From: Alphaproteobacteria bacterium
Lineage (GTDB): Bacteria > Pseudomonadota > Alphaproteobacteria > UBA828
NCBI GenBank assembly: GCA_022826665.1
Contig: JAJDUK010000056.1
Span: 1-64,000 of the forward strand
Direction: 5' to 3'
Length of the DNA: 64,000 nucleotides
Within the stretch, counting starts at the first letter, position 1. Each line of letters begins with the position of its first letter. The notes below the pieces were generated by a model. It was given only the letters and a program-made list of their open reading frames with translations, was not told where the DNA came from and did no database searches. The position numbers and the translations under genes were made by a program. This document shows, in pieces, positions 32,364 through 42,202 of this stretch.

Positions 32364-33268
32364 CCGGCATGAACGATCGCGATTTCGTCGGCTATGGCCG
32401 CGAGCGCCCGCGCCCACCCTGGAGTGACCGGAGCCCCCTCGCGCTCAGTCTCGTCCTCAACTACGAGGAGGGCGCGGAACGGTCGATCCAGAACGGCGAT
32501 GCCACCTCCGAGAGCTATATCCACGAGATTTGCGGCATCGAGGCGCGCGAGGGCCAGCGGGACCACAATACCGAGAGCCTCTACGACTACGGCGCGCGCG
32601 CCGGCGTCTGGCGCATCCTGCGGCTCTTCGAGGAGCTGGGCGTGACCGCGACCATTTTCGGCGTCGGCCAGGCGCTCGCGCTGAACCCGGATGTCGGCCG
32701 CTATTGCGCGCAGCAGGGCTTCGAGGTCGCGAGCCACAACTGGCGCTGGTTCGACTATGCCAACGTCCCCGAGGCGGTCGAGCGCGAGCATATTCTGAAG
32801 TCGAAGGAGACGATTCGCGAGCAGACGGGCGAGGCGCCGGTCGGCTTCTACTGCGGCCGGGTGAGCGCGAACTCACGCCGGCTCGCGATCGAATGCGGCG
32901 GTTTGCTCTACGATTCGGACGCCTACGACGACGACATTCCCTACTGGCTCGAGCTGGAGGGGGGCGAGCGCCACCTCGTCATTCCCTACGCGCTCGACAG
33001 CAACGACATGAAATTCAGCACGCCGAACGGCTTCGCTTCGCCGGTGGCATTCGCCGAGTATCTCTGCGCGGCCTTCGACGAGCTTTACCGGGAGGGCGTC
33101 AACGGACAGCCCGCGATGCTCTCCGTGGGACTGCATTGCCGCGTGATCGGGCGACCGGCGCGTTTGGCGGCGCTCCGACGCTTTCTAGAGCACGTTCTGC
33201 GCCACGACGACGTGTGGATCTGCCGGCGTGCGGATATCGCGCGCGCATATCACGGCATCGAAGGGTAG
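32360..33268 (+). CDS. PuuE-like allantoinase / polysaccharide-deacetylase-fold amidohydrolase
   Basis: 302 residues. The start DFVGYGRERPRPPW, then LVLNYEEGAERSIQNGDAT and ESLYDYGARAGVWRILRLFE, closely matches the cofactor-independent PuuE allantoinases, as does SHNWRWFDYANV. These enzymes have a polysaccharide deacetylase (NodB) fold and open the hydantoin ring of allantoin. Other purine-degradation genes are not present here, so a related cyclic amide is also possible. Coupled to the PNPOx-like gene upstream and 9 bp from the SDR downstream. Confidence 0.82.
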   Translation: MTGMNDRDFVGYGRERPRPPWSDRSPLALSLVLNYEEGAERSIQNGDATSESYIHEICGIEAREGQRDHNTESLYDYGARAGVWRILRLFEELGVTATIFGVGQALALNPDVGRYCAQQGFEVASHNWRWFDYANVPEAVEREHILKSKETIREQTGEAPVGFYCGRVSANSRRLAIECGGLLYDSDAYDDDIPYWLELEGGERHLVIPYALDSNDMKFSTPNGFASPVAFAEYLCAAFDELYREGVNGQPAMLSVGLHCRVIGRPARLAALRRFLEHVLRHDDVWICRRADIARAYHGIEG

Positions 33269-33277
33269 GGTGGCAGC

Positions 33278-34078
33278 ATGACAGGGCGTCTCAATGGCAA
33301 GGTCGCGCTGATCACGGGCGCAGGCTCGGTCGGCCCCGGCTGGGGCAACGGCCGCGCCACCGCGGTGCTGTTCGCCCGCGAAGGCGCGCGCGTCGTCGCG
33401 GTCGACCGCAACACGGTCGCTGCCGAGGCGACGCGGCAGATGATCGAGAGCGAGGGCAACGCCTGCGCCGTGGAGACTGCGGACGTGACCGACAGCGCCC
33501 AAATCGAGCGGGTAATGTCCACGGTCTGCGAGCATTGGGGCGGGTTGCACGTGCTGGTCAACAATGTGGGCGGCTCGGTGCCCGGCGGGCCGGTCGAGCT
33601 CAGCGAGGAGGACTGGGCCGGGCAGCTGGAGTTCAACCTCACCAGCGCCTTCCTCACCACCCGCTGCGCGCTCCCCATCATGGAGGCGCAGAGCGCGGGC
33701 GCCATCGTCAATATCTCCTCGGTCGCGGGGCTTCGCTTCGTCGGAAACCACCACGCGGCCTATGCGGCGGCGAAGGCTGGTCTGGTGCAGTTCACCAAGG
33801 CGGTGGCCGTGCAGTACGCGGCGCGGGGTGTGCGCTGCAACTCGATCTCGGTCGGGCTAATGCACACCCCGCTGGTGGAGGCGCGGCTTGCAGCCCAGTA
33901 CGGCGGCGGCGACCTCGAGGCTCTGGTCGAGAAGCGCCACGCCCAGGTACCCATGGGCCGCATGGGCTCAGGCTGGGACGTGGCCCACGCGGCGCTCTTC
34001 CTGGCCTCCGACGAGGCCGCTTACGTGACCGCGGCCGATCTGGTGGTGGACGGCGGCCTCACCGCGAAATGCGACTGA
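33278..34078 (+). CDS. Short-chain dehydrogenase/reductase
   Basis: 266 residues. SDR elements: LITGAGSVGPGWGNGRA (cofactor loop with a longer insertion than usual), NNVGGSVPGG (NNAG equivalent), Ser in ISSVAGL, YAAAKAG (YxxxK) and VVDGGLTAKCD. It follows the PuuE-like gene by 9 bp and ends 37 bp before the DUF2182 gene. Likely NAD(P)-dependent oxidation or reduction in the same pathway; substrate not deducible. Confidence 0.86.
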   Translation: MTGRLNGKVALITGAGSVGPGWGNGRATAVLFAREGARVVAVDRNTVAAEATRQMIESEGNACAVETADVTDSAQIERVMSTVCEHWGGLHVLVNNVGGSVPGGPVELSEEDWAGQLEFNLTSAFLTTRCALPIMEAQSAGAIVNISSVAGLRFVGNHHAAYAAAKAGLVQFTKAVAVQYAARGVRCNSISVGLMHTPLVEARLAAQYGGGDLEALVEKRHAQVPMGRMGSGWDVAHAALFLASDEAAYVTAADLVVDGGLTAKCD

Positions 34079-34115
34079 GGGCGTTGCCGCGCCGGCCGGG
34101 TCGGCGGCTGCGCCA

Positions 34116-34880
34116 ATGATCGAGGGGATCGCACGACGCGACCGGCTGGTGGTCCTGGCCGGCCTCGCGGTCGCCGCCGCGCTCGCCTGGCTCTACCTCA
34201 TCGATATGGCCCTCGACATGGGCGGCGACATGGTGCACGCGGACGGCGCCATGATGCAGATGCAGGCCTGGAGCGTGACCGACGGCCTGCTGATGTGGGC
34301 CATGTGGGCGGTGATGATGGTGGCCATGATGGTGCCGAGCGCGGCGCCGATGATCCTGATCTTCGCCCGCGTGGACCGTTCGCAGAGCGGTGGCCGCCCG
34401 TTTACGGCGACGACACTCTTTGCGCTCGGCTACGTGCTGGTCTGGGCGGCGTTCAGTGTTGCCGCGACGGCGATGCAGTGGGGGCTGCAGAACGCGGCGC
34501 TGCTTTCACCGATGATGGTCGCCACCAGCACGATCCTCGGCGGCGTGCTGTTCATCGCCGCCGGCGTCTATCAGTGGACGCCGCTCAAGTACGCCTGCCT
34601 TAAGCATTGCCGCTCGCCCATGGCCTTCATCATGGGCCACTGGCGGCCGGGCCGGTCGGGCGCCTTCCGCATGGGGCTCGGCCACGGCGCCTTCTGCCTC
34701 GGCTGCTGCGGCTTCGTGATGGGGCTGCTCTTCGTCGGCGGCGTGATGAACCTCGCCTGGGTGGCGGCGATCACGGTCTTCGTCATCGCCGAGAAGCTCA
34801 TGCCCAAGGGCGAGTGGGTCGCGCGTGCAGGCGGCATCGCGATGGTCGCGGCCGGCATCTACCTCCTCGTCTCGCCCTGA
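34116..34880 (+). CDS. DUF2182 integral membrane protein
   Basis: 254 residues with about six or seven hydrophobic segments. The conserved core is MWAMWAVMMVAMMVPSAAPM, followed by YQWTPLKYACLKHCRSP and GLGHGAFCLGCCGFVMG. The methionine-, cysteine- and histidine-rich helices are typical of DUF2182 proteins, described as predicted metal-binding membrane proteins. A copper-related role is possible but unproven. Last gene of the plus-strand group 31842-34880; the next gene converges 6 bp away. Confidence 0.8.
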   Translation: MIEGIARRDRLVVLAGLAVAAALAWLYLIDMALDMGGDMVHADGAMMQMQAWSVTDGLLMWAMWAVMMVAMMVPSAAPMILIFARVDRSQSGGRPFTATTLFALGYVLVWAAFSVAATAMQWGLQNAALLSPMMVATSTILGGVLFIAAGVYQWTPLKYACLKHCRSPMAFIMGHWRPGRSGAFRMGLGHGAFCLGCCGFVMGLLFVGGVMNLAWVAAITVFVIAEKLMPKGEWVARAGGIAMVAAGIYLLVSP

Positions 34881-34886
34881 AAGCAG

Positions 34887-35675
34887 TCATCTGGCAGTCG
34901 TGCCGCCGTCGATGGGGAGCAGGGTGCCGGTGACGAAGCCGGCGGCGTCGGAAGCGAGATACATCACCGCGTGGGCGATATCGAGCGGCCGCCCCACCTT
35001 GCCGAGCGGGATGTGCTCCTTGAGCTTCTCGCGGATCTCCTCGGAGGAGATGTCGAGGTGCGCCCAGCCCAGGTCGGTCATGGGCGTGTCGATATCGCCG
35101 GGGCAGACCGCGTTGACGCGGATACCGTCGCGCGCGTGATCTATCGCCATGCACTTGGTCAGCATGACGATGGCGCCCTTGGTCGCGCTGTAGGCAGGCA
35201 GGCGCTCGTAGGCGATCAGCCCGCATTCCGACGACATGTTGACGATTGCGCCGCCATCGCCCTGCGCCTTCATCTGGCGCACGGCGGCCCGCGCCATGTA
35301 GAAGCTGCCGCTGACGTTGATGCCGATCAGGTGGTCCCAATCGTCGTCGGAGGTCTCGTCCACCGGCCCGTGCAGACAGATTCCGGCGTTGTTGAAAAGC
35401 ACGTCGAGCCGGCCGAAGCGGTCCACCGTCTCCTTCACCAAGCGGTCGCAGTAGGCGGAGTCCGCCACATCGCCGAGGCTGAGGGCGGCGCTGCCGCCGC
35501 CGCTCACGATGGCGTCAAGCACCGCGCCGCCACGCGCCGCATCGCGCCCGTTGATCATGACGTTGGCGCCATGGGCGGCGAAGGCCTTGGCGGTGCCCTC
35601 GCCGATGCCTGAGCTGGCACCGGTGACCAGCACCGTCTTCCCGGCGAATGCGTCGTTGGCGAAGACTGAGCTCAT
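34887..35675 (-). CDS. Short-chain dehydrogenase/reductase
   Basis: 262 residues. Classical SDR: VLVTGASSGIGEGTA at residues ~15-29, NNAGICLHGP, Ser in NMSSECG, YSATKG (YxxxK) and LPIDGGTTAR at the end. It has full catalytic residues. It lies 41 bp upstream (in transcription terms, downstream) of the amidase gene on the same strand, with the amidase first. Substrate unknown. Confidence 0.87.
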   Translation of the reverse strand: MSSVFANDAFAGKTVLVTGASSGIGEGTAKAFAAHGANVMINGRDAARGGAVLDAIVSGGGSAALSLGDVADSAYCDRLVKETVDRFGRLDVLFNNAGICLHGPVDETSDDDWDHLIGINVSGSFYMARAAVRQMKAQGDGGAIVNMSSECGLIAYERLPAYSATKGAIVMLTKCMAIDHARDGIRVNAVCPGDIDTPMTDLGWAHLDISSEEIREKLKEHIPLGKVGRPLDIAHAVMYLASDAAGFVTGTLLPIDGGTTAR

Positions 35676-35716
35676 GGGAGCCTCCCTGTGGGCCGATTGC
35701 GTCGTGTGACCGTAGT

Positions 35717-37162
35717 TTAGCTTGCGAGGACCGGCGGCCGGCGGTCCTTCCAGGGCTTAGCCGCCTCCAGCTGGCCGGCGAGGCGGAAGAGCGTGCTCTC
35801 GTCGCATTCGCGGCCCACGAGCTGTACGCCGACCGGCAGGCCGTCCGCCGTCATGTGCAGCGGCAGGGACATGCCGGGCAGGCCGCTCGCGTTGAAGGGC
35901 GCCGTGAACACGGCATCCGGCCCCATCAGCTCGGCGTTGTAGCGGTCGATGTCGCCCATGGTCATCGGGTAATGGCCGTGGGGGCGGGCGGGATGGCCGA
36001 TCACCGGCATCAGGTGAACGTCGCAGTCCGCGAGGCTCACGATCAGGTCGCGGCTGATCTGGCGCAGCGCGTCCACGTCGCGGTAGTGCTGCGGGCCGTC
36101 GATGGCCTTGCCCTTCTGGATGATGCCCCAGATCAGCGGCGCGACATCGTCTTCAGTCACCGGGCGGCCGATGAGCGCCTCGGAATCCTCGAAGCCAGAT
36201 GCGGTCTGGGCGGCGGTCATCCGCGTATACGCGCCCCAGAACCGCTCCCAGTCCAGAGCAAGCTCCCGCTCCTCCACCCGGTGGCCGAGGCTTTCGCAGA
36301 GCGCAGCGGCATCGCGTACCGCCTGCACCACCTCGTCATGGATTGGGAGCCCCGCTGGCGACGCCGTGGTGACACCGATGCGGAGCGTGCCGGGGTCGCG
36401 CCCCACCTCGTCCAGGTACGAGGTCTCCGGCATCTCCGTGTAGTAGACGTCGCCCGTCACTCGCCCGCCGATCGCATCCAGATAGGCGGCGCTCTCGCGC
36501 ACCGTGTGGGTCACGGTGAGGAAGGTGGCACCGCCGTACCAGTAGTCGGGATAGGGCTCCAGCGTGATCCGGCCGCGCGAGGGCTTGAGCCCCACCAGCC
36601 CGCAGTGGGAGGCCGGCACGCGCGTGGACCCCGCGCCGTCGCTCGCATCGACGAAGGGCACCATGCGCGAGGCCGCTGCCGCTGCCGCGCCGCCGCTGGA
36701 GCCCCCCGGCGTCCGTTCCAGGTTCCAGGGATTGTTGGTGCGGCCAAAGAGCGCGGGCTCGGTCGCGAGGCACCAGCCAAACTCGGGTGCATTGCTGCGG
36801 CCGAGCAGCACGAACCCCGCCTGCTTGATCCGCCGCGTGTAGGTCATGTCGGCAGGGCAGACGAAATCCTTGAAGTAGGGGCAGCTGTTGACCAGCGGAA
36901 TGCCCTCCCAGAGCGTGCCGAGGTCCTTGAGCAGGAAGGGCACGCCCTTGAACGGGCCATCGGGCAGCGCCGGGTCGGCGGCGGCCTTGCGGCCATAGTC
37001 GAAGAGCGGGATGGAGACCGCGTTCAGCACAGGATTCAGTTGCTCGATGCGGCGGATCGCCTCTTCGGCAAGCTCGCTCGCGCTCACCTCGCCCGCCTTC
37101 ACCAGCTGGGCGATTTCGAGCGAATCCCGCTCGTCGAACAGGGCTCCGATATCCGCGCTCAT
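35717..37162 (-). CDS. Amidase (amidase signature family)
   Basis: 481 residues from the ATG at 37162. The Ser-cisSer-Lys triad is visible: Lys79 in PFLLKDLG, cis-Ser in TPGGSSGGAAAA (Ser155/156) and nucleophile Ser180 in DGAGSTRVPAS. Most relatives read DGGGSIRIP; the DGAGS form keeps the catalytic serine. The enzyme hydrolyses amide bonds of small molecules in the cytoplasm. It begins just downstream of the groEL terminator on the same strand, followed by the SDR, with which it probably forms an operon. Confidence 0.88.
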   Translation of the reverse strand: MSADIGALFDERDSLEIAQLVKAGEVSASELAEEAIRRIEQLNPVLNAVSIPLFDYGRKAAADPALPDGPFKGVPFLLKDLGTLWEGIPLVNSCPYFKDFVCPADMTYTRRIKQAGFVLLGRSNAPEFGWCLATEPALFGRTNNPWNLERTPGGSSGGAAAAAASRMVPFVDASDGAGSTRVPASHCGLVGLKPSRGRITLEPYPDYWYGGATFLTVTHTVRESAAYLDAIGGRVTGDVYYTEMPETSYLDEVGRDPGTLRIGVTTASPAGLPIHDEVVQAVRDAAALCESLGHRVEERELALDWERFWGAYTRMTAAQTASGFEDSEALIGRPVTEDDVAPLIWGIIQKGKAIDGPQHYRDVDALRQISRDLIVSLADCDVHLMPVIGHPARPHGHYPMTMGDIDRYNAELMGPDAVFTAPFNASGLPGMSLPLHMTADGLPVGVQLVGRECDESTLFRLAGQLEAAKPWKDRRPPVLAS

Positions 37163-37251
37163 GGGGCCTCCCCGACCGTCCGTGCTCCCCGCCGCGCATC
37201 CGCACGCACCGGCGCGTTGCACATATCCCGTGCTCTCGGCTGCTGCAAACG

Positions 37252-37279
37252 AAAAGGGGCGGGCCGTGAGGCCCGCCCC
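37252..37279 (-). terminator. Rho-independent terminator of groES-groEL
   Basis: On the minus strand a perfect 10-bp stem, GGGGCGGGCC-TCAC-GGCCCGCCCC (37256-37279), is followed by TTTT (37255-37252). It lies 24 bp after the groEL stop codon and separates the operon from the amidase gene. Confidence 0.9.
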
Positions 37280-37302
37280 GATCGTAAGCCTGGAAGGCTG
37301 GG

Positions 37303-38976
<1,674 letters not shown>

Positions 38977-39291
38977 CTACGCGGCCTTCTTCGACTTCTT
39001 GCCGGACTCGACGATGGCCATGATGTCGGACTCCTTCATGAACAGGAGCTCGTCACCGTCGAGGGTCACTTCGTTGCCGGACCACTTGCCGAACAGCACG
39101 CGGTCGCCCGGCTTCACGTCCAGCGGATGCAGCGTCCCGTCATCGCCCCGGGTGCCGGGGCCCACGGCCACGATCTCGCCTTCCTGCGGCTTCTCCTGGG
39201 CCGTGTCGGGGATGATGATGCCGCCGGCGGTCTTGGTGTCCTCGCCGATCCGGCGAACCACGACCCTGTCGTGCAGCGGTCGAAACTTCAT
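38977..39291 (-). CDS. groES: GroES co-chaperonin
   Basis: 104 residues. The start [14 protein letters not shown] is typical; the ATG at 39291 is chosen because GGAGGA lies directly upstream, and the GTG at 39303 would overlap that site. The mobile loop is [17 protein letters not shown]. GroES caps the GroEL ring. It is the first gene of the heat-shock operon, 44 bp downstream of the CIRCE element. Confidence 0.97.
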   Translation of the reverse strand: MKFRPLHDRVVVRRIGEDTKTAGGIIIPDTAQEKPQEGEIVAVGPGTRGDDGTLHPLDVKPGDRVLFGKWSGNEVTLDGDELLFMKESDIMAIVESGKKSKKAA

Positions 39292-39334
39292 TGGTTCCTC
39301 CACTTTCCTCTGAATGATCGTCTGGTAGCAGGTG

Positions 39335-39361
39335 TTAGCACTCGCTAGTAGTGAGTGCTAA
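39335..39361 (-). promoter_or_regulatory. CIRCE operator (HrcA-binding site) of groESL
   Basis: A perfect inverted repeat TTAGCACTC-N9-GAGTGCTAA matches the CIRCE consensus exactly. HrcA binds it and represses groESL at normal temperature. On the minus strand a plausible promoter overlaps it: TTGATT, 17 bp, then TAGCAC inside the operator. The hrcA gene itself is not in the window. Confidence 0.95.
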
Positions 39362-39423
39362 CACCTCTCGCGCGGCGAATCAAGCGCCTGTTTGCAATCG
39401 GGTTCGCTCGCATGCCGCGCCGC

Positions 39424-39763
39424 GCCGCCTGCCCGAGACAGGTGAAGAATCCCGGCAAGTTCCGAAAGATGGTTTTAAGGCGGCCTATTCCGGCCTATTC
39501 CGGCCCAAGGTGGCCCAAGATGGTCCGGGACGAGCGGCCCAAGGTGGCCCACTGCGGACCGGAGCGGCGCATCCCAGGCGGATGGCACTGGAGCCGAGCT
39601 CTACTTCCTCGTGCGCCACCGGCAAGAGCTCGGAGGACGAGCGACCGGCCATCACGTGGCATCCCAGGGCCGCGCACACCCGAATTTTTCAACAGGGTCA
39701 TGGACTGGGCGACGCATCCGCCGAGTCTGCCTTTCCCCGTCCGCCGCGTACACCGCACTATGG
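39424..39763 (-). repeat. DUF3486 dispersed repeat, copy C (inverted, internally deleted)
   Basis: Read on the minus strand it begins CCATAGTGCGGTGTAC and keeps about 120 bp of leader and the first codons of the DUF3486 gene (MAGRSS at 39655). It then skips about 490 bp relative to copy A and resumes at the gene's last codons. The GGGCC-rich iterations, CCTTAAAACC, TTGCCGGGATTC and the terminal hairpin CCTGTCTCGGGCAGG follow. The deletion differs from that of copy B, while both outer ends are intact. It fills most of the gap between the CIRCE element and the next gene. Confidence 0.85.
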
Positions 39764-39835
39764 TCCGGTGCCCCGGGCTTGCGCCGGCGGGCCGGCCGGC
39801 GTCACGATGCGGCCGCCACAAGGGGTGAGGGAGCC

Positions 39836-40615
39836 ATGGACCTTGGAATAGAAGGACGCCGGGCGATCGTCTGTGCCGCGAGCCGCGGGCTCGGCCGTGC
39901 CTGTGCGCAATCGCTCGCACGAAACCGCGTCGATCTCGTCATCAACGGACGCGACAGGACGGCGCTCGAAGGCACGGCACGCGATATTCGCGAGGAAACG
40001 GGCGTCGCCGTGGAGACCGTGGCCGGCGATATCAGCAATCCGGCGGTTCAGGCTGCGCTGATCGAGGCCTGCCCCGAGCCCGACATTCTGGTGAACAACA
40101 ACGGCGGCCCGCCCCGCCGGGATTTCCGCGAGATCGACCGCGACGCGTTCGTCCAAGGCGTGGTGATGAACATGGCGACGCCCGTGGAGATGATCCAGCG
40201 TGTGTTGGACGGCATGGCCACACGCGGCTTCGGGCGCATCGTCAACATCACTTCGATCTCGGTGAAGATGCCGGTCCCCGGCCTCGACCTCTCCAGCGGC
40301 GCCCGCGCAGGCCTCACCGCCTTCGTCGCCGGCATCGCGTCCGGCGTCGCCGCCCAGAACGTCACGATTAACAACGTCCTGCCCGGCTATTTCGACACCG
40401 AGCGTCTGCGCAGCAACATCGCATCCGGTGCCGAGGCGACGGGTACCGAGCTCACCGCGTTCACCGAGCAGCACATGGCGTCGGTTCCGGCCAAACGCTT
40501 TGGCGACCCCGCCGAATTCGGCGAGGCCTGCGCCTTCCTCTGCAGCGCCCAGGCCGGTTACATCACCGGCCAGAACCTCGTGATCGACGGCGGCCGTTGC
40601 GGCGGCGTCTGGTAG
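39836..40615 (+). CDS. Atypical short-chain dehydrogenase/reductase lacking YxxxK
   Basis: 259 residues. The cofactor motif reads CAASRGLGRA (instead of TGxxxGxG) and NNNGGPP replaces NNAG. At the active site NITSISVKMPVPGL is followed by LSSGARAGL, so neither the catalytic Tyr nor the Lys of YxxxK is present. The end VIDGGRCGGVW is normal. An atypical SDR subfamily with this pattern (LSNxARAGL) exists, often annotated as 3-oxoacyl-ACP reductase-like; its catalysis is unclear. The ATG at 39836 follows GAGGGA. It stands alone next to repeat copy C. Confidence 0.85.
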   Translation: MDLGIEGRRAIVCAASRGLGRACAQSLARNRVDLVINGRDRTALEGTARDIREETGVAVETVAGDISNPAVQAALIEACPEPDILVNNNGGPPRRDFREIDRDAFVQGVVMNMATPVEMIQRVLDGMATRGFGRIVNITSISVKMPVPGLDLSSGARAGLTAFVAGIASGVAAQNVTINNVLPGYFDTERLRSNIASGAEATGTELTAFTEQHMASVPAKRFGDPAEFGEACAFLCSAQAGYITGQNLVIDGGRCGGVW

Positions 40616-40700
40616 ACCCTCTCTCCCCGATCCCGAGGAGCAGACGCCGCACAGTTCGCGCGCAATTTTCTAGCTTCTGCGATTGGGCCCCGGCGTCAGC

Positions 40701-40874
40701 TAGAGCGTGTCCGACTTTGACGGACACGCGACAGGCCGCGACTGCGGTCCGCCGCTTCAGCGGCGCCATCGCGCGCCCGCGCGCGTGGACGCGCGACGCG
40801 GAGGCGCCGGCCGTAGGCAGGCTGCCGCGAGCGACAAAGAAGCCAGAGCGTTTTCGTGTAACGGAAACGCTCTA
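40701..40874 (+). repeat. 174-bp MITE-like element, copy 1
   Basis: The ends are inverted repeats, TAGAGCGTGTCCG at the left and CGGAAACGCTCTA at the right (12 of 13 match), each starting with TA. Each end is also a hairpin: GCGTGTCCG-ACTTTGA-CGGACACGC and AGAGCGTTTTCG-TGTAA-CGGAAACGCTCT. The interior has ACAGGCCGCGAC and GGAGGCGCCGGCCG segments shared with an inverted copy at 54936-55088. The element has no coding capacity. TA-bounded TIRs like these are typical of MITEs mobilised by IS630/Tc1-type transposases. Confidence 0.75.
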
Positions 40875-40926
40875 AGGCACCGGCAAACACCGATGCCGAA
40901 ACGCGCTTTCGGTGCGTTGGACCTTA

Positions 40927-40955
40927 TTGATCTTCTTTATGGCCAAATCCATAAT
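40927..40955 (+). promoter_or_regulatory. Promoter of the sterol-reductase-like gene
   Basis: TTGATC (40927-40932), a 17-bp spacer and CATAAT (40950-40955) make a good sigma-70 promoter in an otherwise AT-rich leader. It lies 32 bp before the ATG at 40988, preceded by AAAGGGA as ribosome binding site. Confidence 0.6.
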
Positions 40956-40987
40956 GGCAATGTTACGAGGGAAAGGGATACTTGGTC

Positions 40988-42127
40988 ATGATCGAGTGGC
41001 TCGGTATTGAGCACTTTTTCGAGCTTACCGGGACAGAGAAGCTAGCGGGAATTTTCACACCGCTGGCGATCTTCATCGTCTTTTTCTTGCTGCAGGTCAT
41101 CCTTCCGGGAAAGTGGGTTCCCGGCTACGTCAGGGATAAGGAGACCGGCGAGCCCCGCAAGTACCGGCTGAACGGTATCCTGGTGTTCGTCATCGCGGTG
41201 ATCGTGTGGGCCTTCGAGGCCACCGGGATGCCGCGCGACTGGTTCTACCGGACCACGTTGTATGCACTGGCCGGGGGAACGCTGTTCTCCCTGATCTTCA
41301 CCTTGATCGCGGTTTACAGCCAGCCGCGAAAGGAGAAACGGAATCCCATCGCGGATTTGTGGGTTGGGCGAGCTCAGGAGCTGGCGTTCTTCAAATACCG
41401 CTTCGACGTCAAGATGTATCTCTATGTCGTCGGCGGAACCATGCTGGTTCTCAACGCCATGTCCGGAGCCGCGTATCACTACGACCGCTTCGGCGAGGAC
41501 GCCAACCCTGGCGTCTTCTTGTATGCCGCGTTCTTCACGTTCTACGTGTTCGACTACTTCATCTTCGAGCGCGTCCAGCTCTACACCTACGATCTGATCC
41601 ACGAGAAGCTCGGCTTCAAGCTGTTCTGGGGCGGCCTCATGGTCTACGGATGGCTGTACATCATGCCGTTGTGGGGATTGGCCGCCTATCCCGACCCCGG
41701 ATTCTCGCCGGAATGGACGTATGTCTGGCTGATCGGAACAGGTGCGCTTTTCCTCGTCGGATGGGGCATTTCGCGTGGCGCCGCCATGCAGAAGTACGCG
41801 TTCAAACGATGGCCCGACCGCAAGTTTCTAGGGTTCATTGCGCCCGAATACATCCAGGCCGGCGATCGCAAAATCCTGTGCAGCGGCTTCTGGGGCGCTG
41901 CACGTCACTTCAACTACCTGGGCGAGGGGTTCATTTGCGTGTCGATTGGCTTGGTATTTGGCCATTTCGACAATCCCTGGGCCTGGACCTACTTCGTCTT
42001 CATCGTCTCGCTGTTCACCATTCGCCAGATTGAGGACGAGGAGTATTGTGCCGAGAAGTACGGTCCCGAGAAGTGGGCGGAGTATCGGGCGCGGGTGAAG
42101 TACCGGATCTTTCCCGGCATCTGGTGA
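40988..42127 (+). CDS. ERG4/ERG24-family sterol reductase homologue
   Basis: 379 residues, about nine hydrophobic segments. The C-terminal third has GFWGAARHFNYLGEG and EDEEYCAEKYGPEKWAEYRA, ending KYRIFPGIW, which mirror the C-terminal signatures of eukaryotic delta-14/delta-7/C24(28) sterol reductases (ARHxNYLG; CxxKYGxxW; PYRxxPxI). These enzymes reduce sterol double bonds with NADPH in membranes. A first family signature (DFFxGxELNPR type) was not seen, so substrate may differ. No other sterol genes are in the window. The AT-rich leader and own promoter set it apart from its neighbours. Related membrane methyltransferases are the alternative. Confidence 0.7.
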   Translation: MIEWLGIEHFFELTGTEKLAGIFTPLAIFIVFFLLQVILPGKWVPGYVRDKETGEPRKYRLNGILVFVIAVIVWAFEATGMPRDWFYRTTLYALAGGTLFSLIFTLIAVYSQPRKEKRNPIADLWVGRAQELAFFKYRFDVKMYLYVVGGTMLVLNAMSGAAYHYDRFGEDANPGVFLYAAFFTFYVFDYFIFERVQLYTYDLIHEKLGFKLFWGGLMVYGWLYIMPLWGLAAYPDPGFSPEWTYVWLIGTGALFLVGWGISRGAAMQKYAFKRWPDRKFLGFIAPEYIQAGDRKILCSGFWGAARHFNYLGEGFICVSIGLVFGHFDNPWAWTYFVFIVSLFTIRQIEDEEYCAEKYGPEKWAEYRARVKYRIFPGIW

Positions 42128-42202
42128 GAGGGCTTCCTGCGGGGTCCATACAGGGCGCCCGTGATGAGCTGACCGGCGACGAGCGTCCGGCGTCGGAAAT
42201 CC

